Of a stretch of 64,000 bases of DNA, positions 22,048 to 31,742 are shown one piece after another. Numbering within the stretch: the stretch's first letter is position 1; every line of letters starts with the position of its first letter. The stretch lies in NCBI GenBank assembly GCA_000333855.2, contig CM007314.1:709838-773837 (forward strand), in the 5' to 3' direction. Under the pieces are notes generated by a model. It was given only the letters and a program-made list of their open reading frames with translations, had not been told where the DNA came from and searched no databases. A program made the position numbers and the translations under genes. This DNA is from Endotrypanum monterogeii (Eukaryota > Euglenozoa > Kinetoplastea > Trypanosomatida > Trypanosomatidae).

Positions 22048-22193
22048 CATCGAGTTTCGAAACGGTGCGAGGCACACGGCTTAACTCGTTCCTGTGAGAA
22101 AGCGTGTTGAGCATATCACGCCACAGCGACAGGCAGCGGGGGTCTTTTTTCACTTACATCTGCTGAAGAAGAAGATTCCCGCGTACCACAGAA

Positions 22194-25100
22194 ATGAGCA
22201 ACACACCACCACCATCCGCAACGTCGGAGGGTGTCACCACCGGCCGGACCGAGAATATCGAAGCGTTGCGCAGGTCGCCTACACCCCCGAGTAGCTGCGT
22301 CGGATCCGTGTGGCTTGGCATTTATGATCGGATGAGTCACACGCGCTTCCGCATACAAATTGAGGATCCCGTTTTTTTGTGCATTCTCCGCAATGCGGTC
22401 GTCCCCGCCGTGGAGTCTGACGGGTCACTGCCTTTCGAGATGCAGGAATTTGTCGAGTATTTGGATGCTTACGAGCGACAACGGCTACAGCATGCTTGTG
22501 CGACGCGGCGCGGGACGAGCGGCAGCAGCTTTGCGCGCGCCAGCAGTGGTGCCACCCAACTTCAAGGAGGCGGTGCTGTTGGTGCTGTACAGCGTGGTAC
22601 TCATAGTGACCCAGCCGCTCTCACGTCGTCGGCGGGGCCATGTGGGAGTGGGTCAGGATTATGTTGTGCGTCCAGCCACGGTGCGGTCTCTGGTATCTCC
22701 TCGAACTGTAGTTTCAACAGCGGCGCATCACCGAGTCTTCCCGCTCCTAAAAAATTGGAGGAGACGCTCCGACAGACCCTTAGCGAGAATTCAGACTTCT
22801 TTTTTCGCGTCTCCAGCGTCTCGTATCACCTCGACCCCAATGCACAAAGCAGCTTCGCGTGCGCTCCCGTTTCTGCGGTAGCCGCCGCAGATACTGCTGT
22901 CGGCATTAACGTTGGCGTCGGCACTGGCATTCCTAACAGAGGCGAGTGTCTCACGTCGTCCCCGGCAAATGGTGTGCCATCTCTTCTCACGAATACCGAC
23001 ACCGCCGCTGCCGCTGTCGCCGCCTCGGCAATAGGGCCGCCCTCTCGGCGGAACTACTCAGTGCACTATGGGTATAGCGCGGCCTTTCACCTCTGCGGGC
23101 GCCTCTTTGCAGATATCTACACAGATCATTGCCGCACACTCGCTCAGAGGATCGTATCTGGGTTCTCCGAGCTGCGTCCTGAGGACTGCGAGCGGTTTCG
23201 CAAGGCGGTACGCTTCGGTTTTCATTTGAAAGAAATCGAGCCGTACCGCTCAGGGGCCCGCTCCGAGTCCAATCTAGAGCTGCGCTGGGTGAACGAAAAG
23301 ATCAAGAATGATCAGCATCTTTTTCCTTCACGTGGGGTTTCTCGGCAGCAACAGAGCTCACACGTGTCACGGCTTGACGCTACGCTATCCTACGTCGCGA
23401 ATGCGCGTCGTCGTGTCAAGTCAGCCAACGGTGTCGCCGGTGGCGCTCATGGCAGCGGCGATGCCACCGGCGCGGCGGGGGCATCCGGTACTGGTGTTAC
23501 TGGCAAGGGAAGAGGTAGCGCTACAGTTCGGCCGTTTGTGGACGGCGTCGGCGAGGAAAATGAATTGAACACGTTTGGCCTCACGAAGCTCTTGCATAAC
23601 CCGAGCTGGCAGAAGGACGACGAGTCGTCTGACTCGTGCCCGAGCTGCGGACGTACATTCATTAGCGTTTCCCGCCCCCTCGGCACCCGCGCCCATCACT
23701 GTCGCAGCTGTGGTGTTCGCCTGTGTGTCTTCTGCATCACTAAGCGGGCGCACTATTCCTTTGCAAAGCTGGCAAAGCCCGGCAGCTCTGACGAGACGGA
23801 GGAGCGACTTGTCTGCGATACGTGCTACAAGGAATATGAGACTGTGAGCCAGCTGCACTACCTTGGGGCGCTTTTCGCGTTCGCTGGGCTGGGCTTCAGC
23901 GATTTGGCGCTCTGCCGCACTGTGAACGAGCAGTGGCGCGAGGCGGCGGAGCTTTGCATTAGTGAGTATCGCCTCCTCCTGCATACATGCGACGCTGATC
24001 TGCATTCCGTAAAGACTCCAGTCGGTATACTTCTTCAAAATAGTCTTTTTCTCTTGCTTGGCGATGGCCCCACATCTTTCACTCCTGTAGTCCACCACCC
24101 CGAGGCGGCGTTGCTGCTGCTGAAGTTCATCGCAACAGAAAATCTGTGGGTAGCGGATGCGTCCTACTATTTTATTTCTCGGCTAAGCAGCTCAGTGCTG
24201 AATCGCGCAGACACAGTTTTGACAAATTTGTTCACGCTGTCGTCGTCTACTGTGTCGACTGAGAGGTCGAAGCGTCGCATTTCAAAGCTGCCCGTGGTAC
24301 CTTACTTTAGCCACTGGCACCTTTTTTGTACCGCGTTTTGCTCCAAGATCAGCTCGAGCTATTTTTTCGTCAAGTGTGCGGAGCTGTTGTGCACCGCCCC
24401 AGCAAGCGTGTACGACGCCTACATATCCAGAGCGCTGGAGCGCATGACGCGTGTATACTTGTTAACGACCCCTCTCTGGAAAAGGTTAGAAGATGCAAAC
24501 AAAGCGACGGCCACTGCCTTCTCCGCGCAGACGGCATCGGCGCTTCCCTTGCCGATGCTCTCAGACGTGACGGAGGGTCAAGTTGTTACGATTTGGCTGC
24601 TGGATATGCTGCATAGGGACGCCTTGGTGTCTGCGCCGCGCCGCCGTTTCCAGCAGTTGCTCGAGCGCGTCATACCGGTCGTCGCGAACTCGAGTCTCTC
24701 CTTGGTGTTCATAATGCTTCTGTCGCTGCAGTCGACCTACTCAGACCACGGCTACGACGAGGACCTCTTCGGCCTGTGGCGTACGCGCATTATCGCCGAG
24801 GTGGGTCGCAGGGACTTGGTTACGCGTGACCGTGTCGTGGCAACGCTCGACTTCTTCAACGAGCTCGACCGTTTCTGCGCTCAGTCGTCTGTTGTGAGCC
24901 AGACGTCCGTCGTGAGCTGGATCATCTCGTATTGTACACGTGGTGGGGCCAACTCGCGTGCGTCAGTTAGCGGTGCCTCGGGTATATCGAGCGCCCCGTC
25001 CGCACGCCGAAAATACCAGCAGGCGTACATTGACCTCCCCAATCCAATGCTGAACCCATTCAAACCGTATATGGTGGTCAAATCGATTCACCTTTCTGGT

Positions 25101-26384
25101 GTGAAAGTCGCGCCGAATGCGGCGAGCAAGCCCACGTGGCTTGCCTTCAGCACCTGGTCTGTTGCCGAACACCTTGAACACAATACGATGGTCACGGCGG
25201 CAGCTGCATCATCAGCGACCAATAATCTCGGGCACAATACTCCACAAAGGGAAGACTCATCCGCACCGCGATGCGGCGAAGACGAAAACTACGACGACAT
25301 GAAAGCCCCCACCTGTTCTGCTGAGAAGAGCGCGTCGGCACCAGCTAAGAGACCGATAGCAGCCGTCAGCGAGGTCTCCTCTGAGTCGCCCGTGGGTCGA
25401 TTGCCGCAAGAGTGCATGTTTCTTTACAAGCGCGATAACGTCGAGCGCGACCAGCTTATGTGTATTTCGTCTCGACTTTTGCAAATGCTTTTGTCAAACG
25501 AGATTGGGAGTGCGGAGATGTTAGACTACAGTGTGCTGCCGCTCTCGTGCGACTCTGGGCTTATTGAGAAGGCGGAGGGGCGCGAGCTGTCAAACCTGGA
25601 CAACATGGATATCACTAGCTACGTGCTATCTCGTGGCACGCAAGGTTGCATAAATTTTCTCGCCTCAGCAAAGCTCTTTCTTCTCCTGAACTACATCTTC
25701 AGCATCGGTGATCGGCACAAGGGTAACGTGCTCATAGGCACCAAGGGTGCGCTGCTTCATATCGATTTCCGATTCATCTTCTCGGAGAAGACATTTGTGG
25801 AAAAGTTGGCTCGCTCCACCGTGCGCATCGATGACGCTTTCCTGGCTGCTGTAGTCCAGTGTCAGCAGAGGCAGGGATCATGCTCTGCCCCATCCGTGGC
25901 AACAACCACCGCATCGTGTCCTCGAGCCAGCCCCCCGCGGCCCGGCTTACCTGTTGGCGCGTCTGCTCGCACGTCCGTGAGCTCAACCAGCATACGTGAA
26001 CCCTCCTCCGCAGAGATCCGCGAGGCTTTTTTCAGCTCTGCGGCCGAATGGTTTGTGCATGTGCGTCCCTTTGCCGCCGTCTTTTACGAGTTATGGCTTT
26101 ACGCTGTGCACCGACACACAGTCCCTTACAATGAAAAGGAGATGCTGAACATGCTTAACACACTGTTTGATCGCCACGCGTCGCAGACGTCGAGTGCCAG
26201 CAAGTTCAGCACGACTATGAAAGAATCTGTAAATGTGTGTCGTCTCAAGGATGTCACGCACTCCAGTGCTGAGGTGTTACGGTCCTTCACTGATCAGGTG
26301 TCCCGGCGCGTCTCGGAAAGCAGCATGGACGCCGTCAGAATGGTGGGAAGTCTATGGAGTAGTTGGTGGTCGAGAGGAACATGA
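22194..26384 (+). CDS. FYVE zinc-finger / phosphatidylinositol-kinase-like protein
   Basis: This 1,396-aa fusion protein has a FYVE finger at about residues 470-550. It has a WxxD-type element (W-Q-K-D), all eight zinc cysteines (C482, C485, C503, C506, C511, C514, C541, C544) and the basic core R-A-H-H-C-R (499-504), a variant of the RKHHCR signature that binds PI3P on endosomes. At the C-terminus is a PI3/PI4-kinase fold: the ATP lysine in an L-Y-K-R context (K1079), then a catalytic loop G-D-R-H-K-G-N (1172-1178). The metal-binding motif is D-F-R (1191-1193) instead of D-F-G. A Ser/Pro-rich insert lies between about 1225 and 1265. FYVE-bearing PI-kinase-related proteins are known in trypanosomatids and absent from host-type architectures. 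Whether this one is an active lipid kinase is uncertain. It probably acts on endosomal membranes. Confidence 0.85.
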   Translation: MSNTPPPSATSEGVTTGRTENIEALRRSPTPPSSCVGSVWLGIYDRMSHTRFRIQIEDPVFLCILRNAVVPAVESDGSLPFEMQEFVEYLDAYERQRLQHACATRRGTSGSSFARASSGATQLQGGGAVGAVQRGTHSDPAALTSSAGPCGSGSGLCCASSHGAVSGISSNCSFNSGASPSLPAPKKLEETLRQTLSENSDFFFRVSSVSYHLDPNAQSSFACAPVSAVAAADTAVGINVGVGTGIPNRGECLTSSPANGVPSLLTNTDTAAAAVAASAIGPPSRRNYSVHYGYSAAFHLCGRLFADIYTDHCRTLAQRIVSGFSELRPEDCERFRKAVRFGFHLKEIEPYRSGARSESNLELRWVNEKIKNDQHLFPSRGVSRQQQSSHVSRLDATLSYVANARRRVKSANGVAGGAHGSGDATGAAGASGTGVTGKGRGSATVRPFVDGVGEENELNTFGLTKLLHNPSWQKDDESSDSCPSCGRTFISVSRPLGTRAHHCRSCGVRLCVFCITKRAHYSFAKLAKPGSSDETEERLVCDTCYKEYETVSQLHYLGALFAFAGLGFSDLALCRTVNEQWREAAELCISEYRLLLHTCDADLHSVKTPVGILLQNSLFLLLGDGPTSFTPVVHHPEAALLLLKFIATENLWVADASYYFISRLSSSVLNRADTVLTNLFTLSSSTVSTERSKRRISKLPVVPYFSHWHLFCTAFCSKISSSYFFVKCAELLCTAPASVYDAYISRALERMTRVYLLTTPLWKRLEDANKATATAFSAQTASALPLPMLSDVTEGQVVTIWLLDMLHRDALVSAPRRRFQQLLERVIPVVANSSLSLVFIMLLSLQSTYSDHGYDEDLFGLWRTRIIAEVGRRDLVTRDRVVATLDFFNELDRFCAQSSVVSQTSVVSWIISYCTRGGANSRASVSGASGISSAPSARRKYQQAYIDLPNPMLNPFKPYMVVKSIHLSGVKVAPNAASKPTWLAFSTWSVAEHLEHNTMVTAAAASSATNNLGHNTPQREDSSAPRCGEDENYDDMKAPTCSAEKSASAPAKRPIAAVSEVSSESPVGRLPQECMFLYKRDNVERDQLMCISSRLLQMLLSNEIGSAEMLDYSVLPLSCDSGLIEKAEGRELSNLDNMDITSYVLSRGTQGCINFLASAKLFLLLNYIFSIGDRHKGNVLIGTKGALLHIDFRFIFSEKTFVEKLARSTVRIDDAFLAAVVQCQQRQGSCSAPSVATTTASCPRASPPRPGLPVGASARTSVSSTSIREPSSAEIREAFFSSAAEWFVHVRPFAAVFYELWLYAVHRHTVPYNEKEMLNMLNTLFDRHASQTSSASKFSTTMKESVNVCRLKDVTHSSAEVLRSFTDQVSRRVSESSMDAVRMVGSLWSSWWSRGT

Positions 26385-26951
26385 TGGCAGAAGCGAGCAG
26401 GTCCCTTGTCTGTGAAGGTGAGAGAGTATGTGCGAGTCCCCCCCACCCACGAATCACCAGGAGGCAGAAACAGCTTCGGTGTCACCGAATTAAATGCATC
26501 GAGTATCACAGCAAGCAGGGGGTGGAAGCTATATCGTTCCCCCTCCTCTTTCGCTGAGGGTCCTCCTGTTCCGCTGAATTCGCGCACGCGGCCGCTCTCA
26601 GTACTTTTTCTCATCGTCTTCGTTTTTTTTTTCTTGCTCCCTCTTCTCTTGTCCTTCTGCTGAGCTCCTCCTGATTCCCACCCTCGACATATCAAGGACA
26701 TCAAAGCAGATGCGCGCCGGTTGTGTTTGTGTGTGTGTGTGTGTGTTTGTATGTGAGGTGAATAATATATGGTCCAATGCGGTTAGCGTGTGTCCACACA
26801 CAATCTCTACAAACCAAAGATTCCTCTCATCTTTTTTTCCCTCTCAACTCCATCCCCACCCGCCCTTTCCACCCTTCCACCCCCCAACAAAAAAAAACAA
26901 GCAAACGTAACAGCAGATTGATACTCGCACGTTGAAGGCACTAAAAAAAAA

Positions 26952-26990
26952 ATATATACATACATATATATATATATATATATGTATATT
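26952..26990. repeat. (TA)n-type microsatellite
   Basis: An interrupted TA repeat with TACA units at one end. Confidence 0.9.
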
Positions 26991-28030
26991 GATTTCTGGG
27001 CTAGTGTGGAAGGGGTGGGGCGGTCGACCGGTGCTCTTCTTCGCTTATCCCAATGAGTAATCGCCGCTTACTTGCTTTTCATTTTGGAGTGGCTGCTGCT
27101 CGTAGGGCCGGGTTAGGGTTTTACTAAAGGAAGCTGGGGAGGGGGTGCTTCTTGAAACAAACAACAAAAAAAATTGTTTCGAATTGCTGCTTTTCTTTTA
27201 TTATTATTATTGTCTTGTCCCCCCCCCCCCGTGCCACGCTGGTGATTTTCTGGGTTGATGTCTCTGCGACTGTAACTGCTGCTAATGCCGTGCCGTCAAC
27301 GGTAGTGATGTTGATTGGATCTCTATTTATTATTATGAATTTCTGCGGATGTATGTTAAACTCGTAACACTGTGTATGTAGTGTGCTGTAACATCTACAT
27401 ATATACATATAATATTCTGTGGGTGGTTGTACGTGGATATCTCCCCCCCCCTTATCCTCTCGATCGAAAAAAAAAATGCGCAGTAGGTAAAGAAGCGTAA
27501 TAGAGTTGTTTTTTTTTTGGGAAAAAACAGTAAAAAAGAAAAGAGAAGATACACTCTCCTCCGTTTTGATCCCTTCAGGCACAAAGTCACGCACAGGGGT
27601 GGGCGGGGTAGGGTGATGATAAAGCGCTTAGCTTCCTTCGCCAAATGTGTCCTGCGTACATGAACAAGACAGAAGTATCCCCTGGTGTATTTACGCCCCC
27701 CTTCTCCTCTTTGCCTCCAGAGCGAGGGTGAGGAAGAGGGGGCTCGTTAAAAAAAAAAAAAACGCTGTATATCATTGTACTACTATGAGATGTGTGTCTT
27801 CATTCTTCTCACTTTGAAAATTAAGACAACATAAGAACAAAAAAAAGAAATATTTCTCTCTTCTCCTCCTTTTTTTTCTTTTTTTGAACAGACGCAGTTA
27901 GGACGTAACCAGCAATTTCCCTTTCCCATTTTCCTTTTTTTTTTTTTTTCGCATATCAGAATTTCTGTTGCCAAAAAAGGCGGAAAGGAGGGGTTGGGGC
28001 GCCGTTGGTAGCATCAGCAGAGAAGCGACA

Positions 28031-28066
28031 TATAAATAAATAAATAAATATATATATATATATATA
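28031..28066. repeat. (AAAT)n followed by (TA)n
   Basis: A compound simple repeat: four AAAT units running into about ten TA units. Confidence 0.9.
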
Positions 28067-28366
28067 GACATACATAGACGCACACCCAATCAAGACGGGC
28101 ACATTCACATAGAAGAAGTAGAACGGATTTACCTTTGCAACACAATTGCTCGACAACTGTTTAGGTAAGAGTCCCATTGCTTTCATAGACGACGTGTATT
28201 GGTGCGCCCGCAAGCCAGATTGCTGTCGTGAGCTGCTACCCTTTTGTGTGACAGCAGGGTCACCTCAAGTATACAGGAAAGCAGGATTACAGGCCCCCAA
28301 AGAAAAGAGGGGGAAAGAGCGAAGGAGAGGAAAGCCTTGAGCTCGAAAGCGGCTTCACTTTTGAGA

Positions 28367-28383
28367 TTTTTTTTCTTCTTTAG
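28367..28383 (+). promoter_or_regulatory. Candidate trans-splice acceptor, 552-aa gene
   Basis: A T/C tract ends in TTTAG at 28383, 79 nt upstream of the chosen ATG and upstream of the GTG that would otherwise extend the frame. Confidence 0.6.
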
Positions 28384-28461
28384 GAGCGTTTTCGCTCTGC
28401 AGAGATCATCTCGTGCGTGACATTAATTCATCTCCCCACTTCCTCCCTTGAGCCAGTAGCC

Positions 28462-30120
28462 ATGGAGTGCCTGAGCAGTACCATCGCCGTCACGTTGCCC
28501 AGCTTTGTCGTGGTGACGCTGACACCGGAGCCATGCGTCAATGTGGCAGGCACCTCCAACGGGTCTGAGCTGCTTTCTACAGCGGTGAAGCCAAAGACCT
28601 TACGTGTGCCGCTGTCCACGGGGATGACAGTGCGAGAGCTGGCCAAGGCCGCCATGATGCGCTACATGCTTTCCCTGCGTCGGACTGCAAAGGAAGCGGG
28701 CGATGCCGTGCGCCAGCTCTGCCGCAGGGGCATCTCTGTTACGGATGTGTATATTCTGCTTCCCAGTGAACCTAGTTCTCTGAACGAGCTTGGGGTATGT
28801 GTGACGGGTAACGACAGGCGAGCGGACGTGTCGCCTGTTCGAACTGTTGAGCTTTTCTCTGACGACTGTGTGGTACAGGTGGTGCAGGTGATGAGGGAAA
28901 CTGTATACATGAGGTTCCGTGCGGTCAGCTCTCCTGCAGCCAAGAGAGGGATCGTCTCACCACAAAAAACGTTGGAGGGTGCAAAAGCACCGTGCACCGG
29001 GGGAGGAGCTGCTCTGGGGGACGTTGCAATGGCCATCACGCCAACCAAAAATAATTGCAACAGCATCGTTACTTCGCCGTTGCCTATCGTGAATGCTGAT
29101 GACCCTTGCTGTGACGGCCCACATGTCCCCAGAAGAGGCGAGACTACGAGGCTGGCAGCAACTTCACATTGCGACGTGCAAACGGTCGTGCCGGCCGCAG
29201 AGGAGAACAGCAGCACGCCGGTGATCGAGCGGCAGCCCAGCATAACTGAACCACACCGCGCCGAAAGAGTCAAAGGAGACAGCGACTCAGAAGTGGAGGA
29301 CTATCACGGAAATGCGGAGCAGGAAAATATTGCGCTCTCTATCGCTACGCTGCGCGAGCGTGAGGCGCAACGTCTTCGATGGGGCCCCGAGGCACACAAG
29401 CACTTCGCGGCGAACTACGTCTCAAGCCCAGAGAAGATCATGATCGGTCGATTTAAGTGTAGCCGGCGCCAGCCACCGTCTGTGCAGCTCCATCGTCCAA
29501 ACACTTCGTTCGCGGCATCGTCACCGGAATCCACCGCTGACACACATTCACAGAGGTCCTCCAGGGAAAATGGATGTGCCACTGAATGTTCGAGTTTCGG
29601 TGAGTCACCACCCGGGGTTGATGCCCGAAAGGAGAACAACAATGAAGAGAAATACCCTCACGCCCATCACGAGCACCGGGCATCTACGCAACCTCCTTAC
29701 AAGACTCACCGGAGTGACACGGGTTTGTTTCCATGCCTCAGCACAGAAAGCGTACCAGCGATGTTGGCGGTCTCATCCACGGTACCGTGCCATCGTATCC
29801 AGGCGACTGCTGCTCAGCCACTACCGGAATACAGTAGGGTGAACTTGATGATGGAAGATTCCATAACACAGTGTCCGATAAGATCGCCGGGTGAAAAGAA
29901 ACAGAGCGGCCTGCTCTGCTCTCTTACGACACCGGTAGCTATCCCTGCATCCACCGACACGACACCCTCGGCTCCTGGCACTGTTGCAAAGCCCGTAGTG
30001 GAGGTTGTGGCTCGTCAGCTGAGCTTTGAGGAGGATGGTGACACACCACTCAAAGGCAGCTCAGCAGTTATCAACCGCCAGGCAGCTTCTTCCGTCTCCA
30101 GGGTGATGGGTGTGGTTTAA
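28462..30120 (+). CDS. Protein of unknown function with a structured N-terminal domain
   Basis: The frame extends 15 codons upstream to a GTG, but the first ATG (28462, in a GCCATGG context) lies 79 nt after a splice acceptor, so a 552-aa product is chosen. I do not recognise the family. Residues 1 to about 145 look globular: alternating hydrophobic strands, a helix rich in Ala/Arg/Met, then further strands. This pattern would fit a ubiquitin-like or PB1-like beta-grasp fold, but that is only a guess. The rest is mostly disordered, except for a compact charged/aromatic core at about residues 298-335 containing the string F-A-A-N-Y-V-S-S-P (from F315), which looks like a short linear motif under constraint. 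A His/Asn/Glu-rich patch follows at about 400-415. No signal peptide or membrane segment was seen. Confidence 0.78.
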   Translation: MECLSSTIAVTLPSFVVVTLTPEPCVNVAGTSNGSELLSTAVKPKTLRVPLSTGMTVRELAKAAMMRYMLSLRRTAKEAGDAVRQLCRRGISVTDVYILLPSEPSSLNELGVCVTGNDRRADVSPVRTVELFSDDCVVQVVQVMRETVYMRFRAVSSPAAKRGIVSPQKTLEGAKAPCTGGGAALGDVAMAITPTKNNCNSIVTSPLPIVNADDPCCDGPHVPRRGETTRLAATSHCDVQTVVPAAEENSSTPVIERQPSITEPHRAERVKGDSDSEVEDYHGNAEQENIALSIATLREREAQRLRWGPEAHKHFAANYVSSPEKIMIGRFKCSRRQPPSVQLHRPNTSFAASSPESTADTHSQRSSRENGCATECSSFGESPPGVDARKENNNEEKYPHAHHEHRASTQPPYKTHRSDTGLFPCLSTESVPAMLAVSSTVPCHRIQATAAQPLPEYSRVNLMMEDSITQCPIRSPGEKKQSGLLCSLTTPVAIPASTDTTPSAPGTVAKPVVEVVARQLSFEEDGDTPLKGSSAVINRQAASSVSRVMGVV

Positions 30121-30275
30121 CTACAAAGGCAGTGGGGAGATGAAGAGGAGGAGATCTTTGGTTGTGTTCCTGCACTTATGTCGCATGCATTTATGTACCC
30201 TTCCGTAGATATTTTTTTTTTTTGCGGGTTGGTTCAGGCTGTGTATCGATGTAGCAGTCTCGCTTTCGTCGTCGC

Positions 30276-30494
30276 TCAACGGTTGTCGTACGGGTTGGTG
30301 ATTTTGATACCATGAACATCATTGATCTGCTTCATGCACTTGCCAATCTTCGTCAGGTTTTCTCTTACGGAGTGTTTTTCGCCCACATACGTGCATAAGT
30401 ATGTAATGTGTGAGGGGTGCATGTAGGGCCAGTCGAATGCGTGCACGCAGAGAGACAGATTGTGTGTAGAATATTCTTCTTGTGTTTCATTCAT
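30276..30494 (-). CDS. Antisense small ORF, coding-like, function unknown
   Basis: On the minus strand an ATG at 30494 opens 72 codons ending in TGA at 30276. Third positions are mostly G or C, as in the real genes here, and the protein is compositionally diverse: an internal W-P-Y motif, then a helix-like Lys/Asn-rich end. Without the ATG requirement the frame extends to 30557. It runs against the direction of every other gene. No pyrimidine tract lies upstream on its own strand, because that flank is A-rich in this orientation. It could be a relic of an inverted gene fragment, a real antisense gene or chance. I recognise no family. Confidence 0.25.
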   Translation of the reverse strand: MNETQEEYSTHNLSLCVHAFDWPYMHPSHITYLCTYVGEKHSVRENLTKIGKCMKQINDVHGIKITNPYDNR

Positions 30495-31363
30495 CGGTAG
30501 TGATCGATGTTGCTGCGCAGCACCGTTCTCGTCATGGGGGCGTATCCACAGGGACACTGTGAATACCTTTTTCGCATCTTTTTATATAAGTATATATATA
30601 TATTATTTTTTTTACTTTTTTTTTTCTGATGTCTTATGTCTCTCTCTGTTTTTTTTTTTGTTTGTGTGTGTGTGTGTGTGTGTGCCTGGGTGTGAGGGCT
30701 TCGCCCTCCTCCCTGGAACGTGCTTCGCTTCGTTGGTCGCATAGCTATCGCACCGGTGCAGACTGCGTAGGACATACAGCGAGAAAACGTAGTAACATAA
30801 CCGGCCCTTCATTGAAGCCGCCGTGGGAAAAAGTAGACCAACCACAGCAGCGTCCGTCGAGGGCGCCTCACGTCTCTCCCCCATCCTTCCCGCTCTCTTC
30901 CTAAATTGGGATAGTATTAACGCATGACTCATCTTCACAAAAAAAAAAAACGTCTGTTCTTACCACAGGGTAACAATGGCCGTTAAAAATCATCCACTCT
31001 TGCGAGGGTCTACAACATATATCTATACTATGCTCTGTGTGCAACGCGAGGAACATCCGTGTTTGGGCCAGGAAGCGGCTTACGCACGATGCATTCCCTC
31101 TCGATTTTCTGTATAGTGTAAAGGAGAAGAGAGCAGCTGGACGTGGAGGTGGGGATACCGCACCTATTTATGCAATGTTTTTTTTTCTGTACATTCCTTT
31201 CGTAACATTCCCATCGCTTGGCCTTTCCATGCCGCTTATTCTTTGTTCATGAAAAGACAATCCCTACATCCCAGAAAAAGGAAAAGAGGACACTTTTCTG
31301 TGATATTGGAAGACAATAGAGGGTCATTCTGTAGGGTACTCTCTTCCTTCTCTGCTTTCCTCA

Positions 31364-31391
31364 CTCACGGACGTGTGTGCAGGTCCGTGAG
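31364..31391. other. Perfect 9-bp inverted repeat (hairpin)
   Basis: Arms CTCACGGAC and GTCCGTGAG flank a 10-nt loop. It lies in transcribed spacer and could form an RNA stem-loop. No function is known. Confidence 0.6.
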
Positions 31392-31439
31392 GGCGAGGTT
31401 TAGGAGGCATAAAAAGAGTGCATACCCAACAGACACACT

Positions 31440-31481
<42 letters not shown>
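31440..31481. repeat. (CA)n microsatellite
   Basis: About 20 CA units with one imperfection at the left edge. Confidence 0.95.
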
Positions 31482-31485
<4 letters not shown>

Positions 31486-31648
31486 AACACAAGCTGGACT
31501 GGCGGTGTGATCTTTTTTTCTTGGTTAACGCCTTATGCTCCACTGATTTCTTCACCCTCTAAGCATTTGACAAAGAGGCGAGGGGTCAGAACCGGTCTTA
31601 CACATCCGCAAACGAATTATTGAGATGATAGAATGAAAAAAATATATG

Positions 31649-31676
31649 TTTTTTTATATATTTTTTATGTTTAAAG
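31649..31676 (+). promoter_or_regulatory. Candidate trans-splice acceptor, 1312-aa gene
   Basis: T-rich tracts are followed by TTAAAG ending at 31676, giving a 5' UTR of about 66 nt to the chosen ATG. AAAG at 31684 is an alternative. Confidence 0.45.
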
Positions 31677-31742
31677 ATCCAAAGCAATTTTGTACTCGCC
31701 ATACACTTGATCAAATACACGGACATCTGTTGCGTTTCTCTA

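Larger units (their letters stand above)
18868..22193. other. Long pyrimidine-rich spacer
   Basis: Of the 3.3 kb, about 19430-22150 is strongly T/C-rich on the + strand with many T10+ runs. The first 500 nt look like ordinary 3' UTR. Frames here translate to Phe/Leu/Ser-rich, low-complexity strings and are rejected as genes. A (TG)n tract lies at 21033-21062, and TG then CA dinucleotide runs at 21730-21755 can fold back on each other. Confidence 0.7.
26385..28461. other. Spacer downstream of the FYVE/PIK gene
   Basis: Probable 3' UTR, then A/T-rich DNA with (TG)n at about 26728-26746, (TA)n at 26952-26990, poly(C) at 27221-27230 and mixed (AAAT)n/(TA)n at 28031-28066. No gene or RNA was recognised. 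Confidence 0.6.
30121..31742. other. Spacer with antisense coding-like segment
   Basis: The left part (30240-30560) is of balanced composition and holds the minus-strand reading frame listed separately. The remainder is A/T-rich with (TA)n (30588-30602), (TG)n (30663-30684), a perfect 9-bp hairpin at 31364-31391 and (CA)n at 31440-31481. Confidence 0.6.

Noticed and set aside
27108..27122. GGGTTAGGG, telomere-repeat-like word
   Set aside because: Only about one and a half hexamers; chance in G-rich spacer.
28158..28170. TTAGGTAAGAG, resembles a 5' splice site
   Set aside because: No coding-like exon precedes it; the upstream sequence is spacer.
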